Assembly: GCA_947561715.1 (NCBI GenBank)
Contig: OX387203.1
Coordinates: 18,042,001-18,106,000 of the forward strand
Source of the DNA: Ascidia mentula
Lineage: Eukaryota > Chordata > Ascidiacea > Phlebobranchia > Ascidiidae
DNA length: 64,000 nt
Direction of reading: 5' to 3'
Shown here: one piece after another, positions 12,301-19,888 of the stretch
Numbering within the stretch: position 1 is the stretch's first letter
How the letters are laid out: each line of letters begins with the position of its first letter
Made by a program: the position numbers and the translations under genes
Notes under the pieces: model-generated
The model's input: only the letters and a program-made list of their open reading frames with translations
The model's database searches: none
What the model was told of the DNA's origin: nothing

Positions 12301-14538
12301 CCACACTTTAAATCTTTAAACATCTTTTTCACGACTGCCTATCCATCCAGCTCTTACTAACTCTGGTAAATAAAAACCCTCAACGCACTTCTCCTTAACT
12401 TTCCCAAAACTCCCACAACCTATAACACAACCTACGCCACAACCCTTGTGGCCCTTCTGAACACCTCTATGTTGCCATACCATTAGGAAACCCGTAACTG
12501 AATCCGCAATGACCCCCGCCCTTTGAACAAGATCCCCATCACCTAATCCAGTCCCTTGAACAGTCCATAAACTTTAAGCTCGTAATCCAGCGGAACAGAG
12601 ACAACACCTTTCCTGAATCCGTCCTATAGCCGATGTCAACATTCTATAAATATAAATTAATCAACGTTCTCTTCACCCCATTCTTACATCCGCAAAACTT
12701 AAACCTGTACCATTACTTAATATGTGCTTAAATTTAATTATTGTTTTCTTCCTTTTTACGTTTAACATAACTTCCTCTTTCTGGCGTTTCCGTTTCTACC
12801 CTCTTTGCTCTTCTCCCATATTTTTCTTTCTCTGTAATATTATGTAACATGTGTTTTCCGCATTTTGCCATCGTTTATATGATTTCTGTTTAGATTGCTT
12901 TGTCTAAGTTTTTGTGATATTCGTGGTGGCGGATTAGTTTTCCCGTACATAAAAAGAAAAGAAACAGTGGCTATCTGTCTGCTATCACAGAATTCATATT
13001 ATTGGCTCCACTTAGCTTGCATGCAAGATAAGCAAATCCTGCCAAAATTATCGACAAGAAACTTTTTCAAATTTGCCATCAATCCAAGCAACCATTTCAC
13101 GTTTCTGGTTTTACTCCCACCATTAAAAACTCTTTTTTTACCACGACGGGATTCGAACCCAGGATATCCCGGCCACGATCAGACCTACTTCTTGGTATGG
13201 AGGAATGGCCAACTTGTCAGCGAAAGTAATCGAGCTTCTGAATAATCGACTTACAGGCGACGGGAATATTCAAAAAGGTATGGGGCAAATTTTTGGGGAA
13301 GTTTCCTGTATATTTTCGCAGAACCATGTTTGCTGCTTGAGTTCGAGTTAATCAGAAAATCTACGTGGGTTTCTGCGACGTCGCATTTAAGGTAGTTTGC
13401 GTAGTTGTGTTGGATTACCGAAGAATTAAAGTACGCATTTCACAAACAAAAGCTTTTACGTCGGTGCGTGCGCCAGGTACTGAATTTATAAGAAAGTAAA
13501 TCAGAATAACATTAAATACGTGCCTGTTGTAAGTGGGTATGCACTTTTCGTGCGACATAATAGTCAATTACTTAACACAAAGTTTTGGAAGTAAATGCGT
13601 TATGATTGTAACGTATTTATACCACCTACAATACCAAAAATATTTTAACTTTCGTTCAGCGCCAAAAATGTTTCACTGAGGGAACTAATAATAAAGGCAC
13701 AGAATTTGACTTCTTCGTATTGCCGGATAATACCACATGTGTGGTAATAAGGCACGTGTTACGTAACAATGTGCTACGTGTTTGGTAACAATGCCCAATT
13801 TAAAAACAATGTGTTAAACAGGCGAACATGAAACTTTCAGTTTTCTCGGTAAATTATGCAAAAAGATTGACGATTACGTTTGTTTAAAATTTTGCAAAGT
13901 CAACGCAAACTGTGATGCGATCGACGTGTTGGCCACCCCTGATATAAACCTTTACTTATCTTAGATTAACTCTTTGCGCCACCCACTGGCCACTTCATAC
14001 CTCAACAACATTATTGTTACGTGGGAGTGTTTCGCAATCAATAATTTCATTTCAATATAGAAGTAAAATCACTTCTGAATGCATGGGGTTTTGAAACTGT
14101 CTCCGAATTTAATACAAACTATTCAAAATTGGTTATTTCAAATAAGTCAAACCCTGATAACATCGTCTATTGGTTGGTCAACACTAATACAACGAATGTA
14201 GGGAACATCTTTAAGTGCTTTCACCTCATGTAAGGACTGGTGAGGTTTTCAGGATAAGTAGGAAAGTTGGCCGGTTTCTCATCACTTCCGTCACTGCAAC
14301 CGCCATTTACAGCATTACAAAACCACCGAGCCAACACCTCCCTCCCATCATCGCAAGTGAACGCTGCACAAAACACATGAACGTAAATCGATTTGAAATC
14401 CATCAAAATCCGCAAAACTAACCAATATGTTAACTTAATTGAGAGTTTCTGATTTGTAACAAAATACTTACTTTCGCCACGTTTATACTCTGCTGAAGCA
14501 ATTGTGATGAAGGAGAGCAGGATTCCAACCACCTTCAA
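1..14538 (-). CDS. LDLa-repeat G-protein-coupled receptor (GRL101-like), 12 exons, 3' end beyond the window
   Basis: Predicted plasma-membrane receptor with a large cysteine-rich ectodomain and a rhodopsin-family 7TM region. Exons on the minus strand: 14472-14538, 14225-14363, 9406-9726, 8955-9137, 8523-8897, 8176-8346, 4413-4488, 2288-2578, 1936-2067, 1092-1256, 720-1016, and 350 to below 1. Every junction has GT/AG ends and the phases match throughout (1, 2, 2, 2, 2, 2, 0, 0, 0, 0, 0), which makes chance assembly unlikely. The first 11 exons total 739 codons and exon 12 adds at least 116. Order: signal peptide, about nine LDLa-type modules (Cys plus SDE-type acidic clusters), TM1, TM2, TM3, TM4, then a long second extracellular loop. 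TM1 and TM2 resemble snail GRL101 and the LGR/relaxin receptors, but no leucine-rich repeats are seen. The ligand is unknown. Alternative: a skipped or extra exon in the two big introns. Confidence 0.8.
720..1016 (-). CDS. Exon 11 of LDLa-GPCR: end of TM1, TM2, TM3
   Basis: A 297-base phase-0 exon, acceptor TATGTTTCAAG and donor AAAAC|GTAAGT. TM2 is NLSVSDLLMGVYLIML, with the conserved Asp and Leu of family A receptors. The TM3 cysteine lies in WRSSGSC and TM3 itself is LLSSETSVFTMVLL. The usual E/D-R-Y triplet at the end of TM3 reads F-R-L (TIFRLYAVK), so the acidic residue is missing. Confidence 0.8.
1092..2578 (-). CDS. Exons 8-10 of LDLa-GPCR: four LDLa modules and start of TM1
   Basis: Exons 2288-2578, 1936-2067 and 1092-1256, all phase 0. 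Introns fall inside LDLa modules, so each exon ends one module and begins the next: FDNKQLCDGRQDCGD, IPMSKVCDGFIDCKDESDE, FYCPTLNGAK joined to NASDVCDLTINC, and FYCENKDPLFVKKEK joined to KFNGVGDCSDWSDEC. The last exon runs straight from this module into NPFLRAIVWIMGMLAIAGNL, the first helix. The module directly precedes the membrane, with no leucine-rich repeat exon. Confidence 0.8.
2579..4412. other. Intron 7 of LDLa-GPCR, with an LTR-boundary-like fragment
   Basis: No coding exon supported. Around 3030-3300 a GC-richer stretch contains GTGGTGATCCGTTACTGCAG at 3241, which resembles the primer-binding region of the LTR element at 5581 and a second similar stretch at 24629. This may be a decayed LTR remnant. 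Short open frames at 2714, 3232, 3580 and 4158 have no recognisable features. Confidence 0.35.
4413..4488 (-). CDS. Exon 7 of LDLa-GPCR: threonine linker exon
   Basis: A 76-base exon between TATTTTCAG and GCG|GTAAGT. It enters in phase 2 and leaves in phase 0, exactly the change needed between exon 6 and exon 8. It encodes AEEEVKNDC, a run of five threonines, then KYIQGEWICA, which supplies the first half of the LDLa module completed in exon 8. Confidence 0.7.
5163..5579 (+). repeat. Left LTR
   Basis: Starts TGTAACG and ends CTACA. Direct-repeat partner of 6972-7387. Contains TATAAATT at about 5313, a possible promoter TATA box. Confidence 0.7.
6972..7387 (+). repeat. Right LTR
   Basis: Direct repeat of 5163-5579, starting TGTAACG and ending CCACA, followed by the target-duplication copy GAAC. 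Confidence 0.7.
7673..7752. repeat. 25-bp tandem repeat, about three copies
   Basis: Three near-identical 25-base units containing CTTAAGTATG and ACACAGTACATGC, inside the right arm of the TIR transposon. Confidence 0.8.
8176..8346 (-). CDS. Exon 6 of LDLa-GPCR: LDLa module, copy B
   Basis: Acceptor TTTGCAG, donor CATTA|GTAAGT, phase 2 at both ends, 57 codons. It contains CFQCTNDPMIISRSNVC and TDCPDKSDEC (LDLa). The following 3.7-kb intron carries the nested transposons. Confidence 0.75.
8523..8897 (-). CDS. Exon 5 of LDLa-GPCR: Cys-rich LDLa exon, copy B
   Basis: Phase 2 at both ends, 125 codons, acceptor TTTATTTAG and donor GCCAG|GTACTG. It has four or five closely spaced cysteine pairs (SKPRCNCFDNNGVC, PCEYLCPSHFQC) and then a segment shared with exon 3 that ends LWDGIADCDDKSDLC. 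Confidence 0.75.
8955..9137 (-). CDS. Exon 4 of LDLa-GPCR: LDLa module, copy A
   Basis: Phase 2 at both ends, 61 codons, donor TTTTGG|GTAGGT. It encodes a module with CFQCKNDSMIISRSSVC then DDVIDCPDMSDEC, a recognisable LDLa end. It is paralogous to exon 6 (8176-8346) but more diverged than the exon 3/5 pair. Confidence 0.75.
9406..9726 (-). CDS. Exon 3 of LDLa-GPCR: Cys-rich LDLa exon, copy A
   Basis: Phase 2 at both ends (107 codons). The Cys-rich start CDNKFDFSNSNKVC leads to a module ending LWDGIADCDDKSDLC. The last ~190 bases are almost identical to exon 5 (four differences by eye), so the pair is a recent duplication or gene conversion. Relative to exon 5 it lacks a stretch of about eight residues before RSTVCD. 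Confidence 0.75.
10001..10051 (-). ncRNA. Hammerhead-ribozyme-like fold, copy 1
   Basis: On the minus strand the order fits a type I hammerhead. Stem I strand GCTGCA; core CTGATGA; stem II region GACC, loop TTATA, GTAC; core GAA; stem III ACAG with loop and CTGT; a T at the cleavage position; stem I return strand TACAGC. Stem I pairs except one C-A. Stem II is imperfect in this copy. Catalytic activity is inference. A related copy is at 19388-19441. Confidence 0.5.
11560..11625 (+). repeat. tRNA-like (SINE head) fragment, tentative
   Basis: GGTTCAAATCCCGATG at about 11602 is one base from the pol III B-box consensus GGTTCGAATCC, with an A-box-like GGGCGCAGCTTCG about 50 bases before it. No intact cloverleaf is evident. 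Confidence 0.3.
12000..12880. other. C/T-rich, A/C-rich non-coding stretch
   Basis: The plus strand is unusually poor in G (runs such as CCCTCTTTG, CTCACTTCTCTCTCC, AACTTTCCC). It has no long open frame and no recognisable protein. It could be the degenerate 3' part of a retroelement. Confidence 0.3.
13140..13245 (-). repeat. tRNA-derived SINE-like fragment
   Basis: The minus strand contains CTGGGTTCGAATCCCG, a perfect pol III B box within a small T-arm-like hairpin, followed by GTCGTGG and an A-rich tail. A weak A-box-like TTGGCCATTCC lies about 60 bases upstream. I could not fold a complete functional tRNA, so a SINE or tRNA pseudogene is more likely. Confidence 0.45.
13250..14224. other. 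Intron 2 of LDLa-GPCR, left remainder
   Basis: No exon, RNA gene or clear repeat found. AT-rich with scattered stops in all frames. Confidence 0.5.
14225..14363 (-). CDS. Exon 2 of LDLa-GPCR: first LDLa-like module
   Basis: Acceptor TTTTGTGCAG, phase 1 in and phase 2 out at ATGAG|GTGAAA. It encodes FTCDDGREVLARWFC followed by GGCSDGSDE, the acidic calcium-binding end of an LDLa module. The module is short of the usual six cysteines in the part visible here. The 4.5-kb intron after it contains repeats. Confidence 0.7.
14472..14538 (-). CDS. Exon 1 of LDLa-GPCR: start codon and signal peptide
   Basis: ATG at 14538 opens a typical signal peptide (MKVVGILLSFITIASA), followed by EYKRGE and the donor GAAA|GTAAGT in phase 1. 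The start is chosen because the hydrophobic core follows directly and the phase matches the next exon. This sets the 5' end of the receptor gene and makes the protein a secreted or type I-inserted ectodomain. Confidence 0.7.
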
Positions 14539-15308
14539 CCAATACCTGATAAAAACACAAAGAGTTTATATCTTGCAATGATATATTTCTCTAACTCAGG
14601 GAAATGACGTCATCATGGATTTTAGTGGAGTTTTACAAACTTTATGTCCAAGGAACACTGCCAGGTTATTTAAGTTAACTGGTAACCTCCAAAATGGCTT
14701 TTATATAAACTGTCGTCACTTTTCGTTTTTATTCTCATCCGCTTGTTGCTCAAACGCTTAGAATAAATATTCAGTAGTTTTCGCCAAATCTTGGCAGCTC
14801 ACGGAACCCTTGATATTTTTTTTGGCAAAACAAAAGTTAAATCACCACACTGGTTCAACCATATGTCTGATATAAATACTTCAAACCACGTTTAGTTTAT
14901 TCCAGCACATAAAAAGGCTCGGCAAATATTGTAAGCGACCGTTTATAACCAGATGTCAAATTGTGACTTGGTACCATTTTTTCGCGATATTAACGGACCA
15001 AAATTTCGTCCCGTACTCACAGTGCGACTGGCGAAGCGTGAGACACCGGACAAGTTTATGAGACAAATTGATTATTCACTTTGATTCACATTCTAGACCG
15101 AGTTTAACCTAACTCAACAAACCTTGGTCCCAGCCACGATGAGACTTTGCAGAGAAATAACAACATTAAATAGTTAAAAATATCCGCGCTTGACCCAGGA
15201 GAATATTTATTTTCATTATTATCGCGCAAAATGTAGGCTTATTTATGGTTTTTCCGAGAAAAATGTGGCTATTTATTAACTTGGATATATTTTGAATAGC
15301 TTACAAAC

Positions 15309-16556
15309 CTTGCTCCCATTTTTGGTCTGGGGTTAACTCGACAAAACCTGCACTGATCCGTCTTGAATCCACTCTCTGATCAACCAACGACTTCTGCAAA
15401 GCCAACGACATTATTATATAATAATTGTTGACATAGATTTATTGCAGCCAAACTACCCATACCTGTACAAGATTGAAAAGTTTGTTTGCAAATAAGCTGG
15501 CCCAAATCACAGTAAACTCTGCAACAAAAATATTTGCAGACGTTTTATAGAAACGGAAATCAAAATGAATATATTTATTTCACTGAAGAGAGAAGCCTAG
15601 TTTCTATTTAAGCAACCTTTCTACTTCATATAGGTTTAAATCCGCACCCTATAGGCGGCAATTTAACATATCCACATATTGCCGCACTAATATATGGATT
15701 TTACGCATTCTTCCTTTATATTCTGACATTTAAAACTGACAGTTTCTAATCCACTGCCTTTCACACGTCTCAAAGACATCCTGTGAAACAAACGTCATTG
15801 TGTGAAATTAAAAAATTCAAATTATGACAAACGTTGAAAAGGATTTCCTCGATTCATGCAGTCTACCATTGCACTCGTTTGTTCCAGGGTTGTAATACTG
15901 ATGTGTTGAGACGCACGCAACCACCATTTGTGTTCCTACAAACACTTCGTGAAAATTAGTAATAAGAACTATACTTATCATAATTAACTGGCTCGTATAC
16001 GCCAATTCCTTACAGAAAAACCTGCACTTCTTCCAGAAAAACCTGCATCGCTTGCAATGAAATTCAAACTTAAATATCCATGAGGTTGACTGTCAAACTA
16101 ACCGTTGGCTGTTCAATGAAACACGTGTACCAAGGTGGCCTAACAGGAATTTCTTACGTTTAGCGAACGATGCAAAAGTACTGCTCGGAAAGACAAATTA
16201 ACTTAGCCTATGTGCATTTGGCCCGGCAGCGTTGTTTGTTAAGCTTTGACCCATTACCCACCCATTGAACAGGGTTGACTAATAGAAGGTGTAACGGCAG
16301 AATTTGCGCGTCTGGCACCGCGCCGTCGTCACACCAAGAAGGAATGTCAATTCCCGAAAACGCGTGTATTTGCCACACGGGCACAGGCACTTGACAACAC
16401 GTACGAGGTACACGTACAAGAATAGGAACACGAGCACAGACACGGACACGAGCAAGAACACGGATTTCTGTGAAGAAAACGTATACTAAGATTCCAGTTA
16501 AACAATGTTAATAAAAATACCCTTACCGGAGTTTTGAGCCTGATCACACGAAACAT
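15309..16556 (-). CDS. Candidate small Cys-containing secreted or membrane protein gene, at least four exons
   Basis: Model exons 16527-16556, 15867-15987, 15463-15518 and 15309-15393 (minus) have GT/AG ends and matching phases 0, 1, 0, then an open phase-1 end. Exon 1 gives MFRVIRLKTP. Exon 2 continues with hydrophobic LIMISIVLITNF, together a plausible signal peptide, and then ACVSTHQYYNPGTNEC, reminiscent of Cys-rich YxPGT-x-C motifs. Exon 3 is hydrophobic (FTVIWASLFANKLFNLVQ) and exon 4 is polar (DQRVDSRRISAG). No family recognised. The 3' end is not found. Short exons of this kind can arise by chance, so confidence is low. Confidence 0.35.
16360..16470. repeat. Degenerate ACACGAG-type simple repeat
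   Basis: Imperfect iterations of ACACGRG and CACGAGCA, for example GAACACGAGCACAGACACGG. It falls in the predicted first intron of the candidate gene 15309-16556. Confidence 0.7.
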
Positions 16557-16591
16557 CAACAAACCAATCCTATTAATATTTCTTACAGCAA

Positions 16592-16607
16592 CTTATTCAA
16601 ATAGAAT
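16592..16607 (-). other. 16-base match to the Ciona spliced-leader sequence
   Basis: The minus strand reads ATTCTATTTGAATAAG, the 16-nt leader that I recall is trans-spliced onto Ciona mRNAs. It is followed by TTGCTGTAAG rather than a donor directly after the leader, and no Sm-site-like AATTTTTGG follows. It is therefore probably not a spliced-leader RNA gene. It lies 35 bases upstream of the ATG at 16556. It may be chance in AT-rich DNA. Confidence 0.4.
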
Positions 16608-16959
16608 TAAGGCAACTGTAGCTTTAATAAAATAAACTTGACATTAAATTCAGCACGCTACACGTGGTACCTAACAACTCAGTTTTACCAAGCATGGCAG
16701 AAGGAAAAAATTTCTTTTGCATTATGATGTCACATACAAGGCCAAATTGATATTGTGTTGAAATTCAATTATATTTTTACTGTGTGACGCAGGGGTTGTG
16801 CATGAGTGATTTTCGATGTTACAGAAGGTATACATTCATTTTGGTCTTTGTGTGAATGAATTCGGTAGCATTACACATATTTATTACCCCTTACAAACTT
16901 GGATATTGCAGAGACAACGTCTAATTGTATTGTAATGTTTGTTGATACAGCAGCTCTCA

Positions 16960-17095
16960 TTAATCAGTTAAGTTGTAATCGCACAAGATATTGCGTATAT
17001 TTGATTGAATAAATCTCTTTTACAGTCAACGGACATCTGTTTAAATCAACGCATACTGAACACGAGCCAATGCAAACTAATTGACATCTATAGAA
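16960..17095. repeat. Dispersed repeat, copy 1 (partner 18180-18305)
   Basis: About 110-135 bp recur with moderate divergence at 18180-18305. Shared blocks include GTAATCG, GATATTG, GTATATTTGA, ATAAATC and GGACAT. Each copy carries an AATAAA. Nature unknown. Confidence 0.6.
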
Positions 17096-17955
17096 TTCCT
17101 CCCGTCCCTGGAAAAACGAAACGTGGATGTGTAAAATGAATATATTTATACACTAAAACATCCCAACCCCCTTAAACCGCACTCAAATGCTCCGGAGTTA
17201 TAATATTTAATATACCAAGACGCAACAAGCAATAACTCAAAACATATCTGTTTTTTCCAATTAATTTTAAAAGAAAAGCAATGATAATTATGCGTGGAGA
17301 TTTCTATGGTCAACTCACCATCAAATTTCCTCGGTTTTGACGAAATAAAATCCTTTCACCACCCTGCGATAATTTCGGTTTAAAAGTCAAAATAGCAGAT
17401 AATCTTATAAAAGTTAATAAAGAATATTCACAGGATAGGCAAATTGTTTCGTGGTGGCGTGGATTAAAAGTGAATGTTGTAAAATAACTTTGTTGACTTC
17501 TTCCGTTTCGAAACATGCATCGTATAAAGTTAAAGAATATGGGCAGTTTATAATTTTAACGTTGGGAAAGATCTTACCTTGCTTCCCGCAGATTTTTATT
17601 TTAGCGCTCAGTGTTCGTCTTCAACAGCGTGACAATGACTTCCTGCTCAGCATTTAAATATTTCCACAATCATTACGTTGCAACCATGGTTGCAAGTTGA
17701 TTGACAGCTTCTTGCTCCGCGCTTCTCGCGTGTCGATAAATTATTGACACGCTGTCTTGGAATTGTTATTTATTCGCAGACATCGAATGGGAAAATATAG
17801 CCATATTACCGCCCAGTCATCGACTTTTTGTGTGTATATTGCCCATAACCCAACAAAATAACAGAAGGTGATTAACAAAGATATGCATGCATTTTTGGCT
17901 CTTGTGGGACTGAACTTGGGGTCAGAATTCATGTTTATTTCCCTACGGTTCCATT

Positions 17956-18054
17956 ACACTTATTCCTTAAATGGTTTCATGAATTTATTTATTGCGGTTT
18001 AAATCTGGATTTTGCCGCGACAATTAGACTTATTCCGTAAATGGTTTCATGAAT
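17956..18054. repeat. Short direct repeats ACTTATTCC-TAAATGGTTTC
   Basis: A roughly 27-base block (ACTTATTCCKTAAATGGTTT, then CATGAAT) occurs twice, about 72 bases apart. Confidence 0.6.
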
Positions 18055-18179
18055 CCATGACATTTTATGTTTCAAGTTTATTGTTCATTGGCGTAGTTAA
18101 CGTGCAAAATAAAAGTGGTTTCATTTGCAAGCATTTCGTGATGATTTCATGATTCAGTTACATGACTTGATTCACTCAC

Positions 18180-18305
18180 ATGATTCAGTTAAAATGTAAT
18201 CGTGCGGGATATTGTGTATATTTGACTAAATAAATCCCTTTCAATATTAATGGACATATGTTTAACTCAACGTATGCTGATAAAACATGCAAATTATTTG
18301 ACGGC
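18180..18305. repeat. Dispersed repeat, copy 2 (partner 16960-17095)
   Basis: Same orientation as the copy at 16960-17095, 1.2 kb away. No coding potential seen. Confidence 0.6.
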
Positions 18306-18546
18306 GATCAAATGTATGCCATATTTTGCACCCATTTTACTGCTCACGCTTGAAAAACGTCCTGGTATAAAAACGTCGTTGTGTCAAAGAATGCATATAT
18401 GTGGAAGCGACATAGGAGTTAACTGCGCTGGTGAACGAACAAGAATATTAAACACGCCCGGTTTCTGACTACAAATACTAAGTTGATTTTTACTTTGCAA
18501 ATGGAAGCAAAGTCTGACAAATCATCATCGAGCAGCCATTGTCAAA

Positions 18547-18677
18547 ATGGTACTAAAGTTTCTGTTGTATGTTTGCTTTGTGTCTGTTCAAAACGATGTA
18601 AGTTTTACAATTTTGTCTAATTCTTTAATGACGCTTTCGCTTTATTGCAGAAAGACCGCACGAACAACGGTTGTTGA
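18547..18677 (+). CDS. Putative short secreted peptide gene, two exons
   Basis: ATG at 18547 gives MVLKFLLYVCFVSVQND, a good signal-peptide-like start, ending at the donor GAT|GTAAGT (18597). A 53-base intron ends in TTTATTGCAG at 18650, and exon 2 (18651-18677) adds KDRTNNGC and a TGA. Total 25 residues. Short introns of this size occur in compact tunicate genomes. Alternatives: the first exon of a larger gene with a different acceptor, or chance. Confidence 0.3.
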
Positions 18678-18956
18678 ACTTAAAAGAACGCAATGTTGCA
18701 CGGTTATAAATGAAAAACAAAACCAAGTCAAATATATAACAGTAGGCCCTGATAAGTTATAAAATGTCCCTTACACCGTTATCTGTAGGTATAGAAAAAA
18801 AACGTATTTGACTGACAGGAATCAGCCTTTGCAGGTCGGTAACCGACGGATCTGACTTTGCAAATCAATATAACATTCCTAGAACTCCAAAAGGAGCAAA
18901 AGACGATCACACCAGTATATGATCTTTATTAAGAAATATTAATTTCGCTTATTGGC

Positions 18957-19040
18957 ATCCTCTGTTTCTGTCTGAAAACAGAATAGCAATAAAAAATTAA
19001 AAATAAATAATTAAAAAAACACAACAAAAACAAAATAACT
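18957..19040. repeat. A-rich low-complexity tract
   Basis: A run of A with scattered T and C (AAAAATTAAAAATAAATAAT), possibly the tail of a retroposed element. Confidence 0.5.
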
Positions 19041-19387
19041 CAGCAGTAAGACCACTTTGCGTGACTGCCACGACAAAAAACAAAGCGGTTAAAACGATGA
19101 AAAACAGTTTTCTGCGACTCACCGCTGAAAGAGAATTCTCATCAGTGCAGCTGGTGACGGTGGCACAGCTCTCATTGATTATTATGGCTCTTTTGCGCAT
19201 AAAATATGATTTGGGTGAAAGCCGACCCGATAGCGCTATTGGGTCCCAAACAGTTCTTTTGATCATAGTGCGCGTGGTTCGTCTATGTTAATTGGTACCT
19301 AGATTGGTGCCCAACATATCGACGATTGACCGAAAGGTACCGCAAAGTGGAAATCTGTGTGCCTGCTAGCGCAGTGCCACTTCAACA

Positions 19388-19441
19388 GCTGCACTGATGA
19401 GACCTTACAGGTCGAATACTGTTTGGCGCTAACAATTTAGC
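19388..19441 (+). ncRNA. Hammerhead-ribozyme-like fold, copy 2
   Basis: Plus strand: GCTGCA, then CTGATGA, a perfect four-pair stem II (GACC, loop TTACA, GGTC), then GAA, a TGTT/AACA stem III candidate and a TTTAGC return strand for stem I. It matches copy 1 (10001-10051, opposite strand) through stem II. The base after GAA is T rather than the usual A, so this copy is probably decayed. Confidence 0.4.
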
Positions 19442-19888
19442 TTGTATATTTAACGTTTAAAATCATTTAGAAACCATTAAGTATTCCACGAAAACAAGAT
19501 TTAAAGATGTCACTTTTCTCAATTGTGCCATAGATTATTTTTTTATTTAAATGTAGGGCGACTGTGCAGGATTTTAAAATGGTACGCGATGTAACTCAGG
19601 TTGAGAACCACTGGTGTAAGCGGTCAAATATACAAAGGACCTGCCGGCTTACATTACTATGAACAAACAACCAGTGACACGAACTAATGCACATTTGCCA
19701 GTTTTCGTTTAAGTTGGTTTCGAACGGCAAGAACGATATGAAAATTACAAATTTTACACCGTGTCAAAAGTTACAGCATGGAAATCAAACATTAAATAGA
19801 TTCGCTAAACCCAAACTCTGTGCCTGCCCACAGCTGACTTCAAATTTATTGGAGAGTTTTGAAAACAAAACAAAAATCTGAGGACATT

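Noticed and set aside
13140..13245. Functional tRNA gene
   Set aside because: A B box and T-arm-like hairpin are present, but no acceptor stem or complete cloverleaf could be drawn.
16592..16607. Spliced-leader RNA gene
   Set aside because: The leader match is not followed by an immediate donor and Sm-binding site, so a complete SL RNA gene is not supported.
19130..19165. Third full hammerhead copy on the minus strand
   Set aside because: It shares only the CTGATGAG half and stem I strand with the other copies. No acceptable stem II or stem III follows, so it is treated as a fragment.
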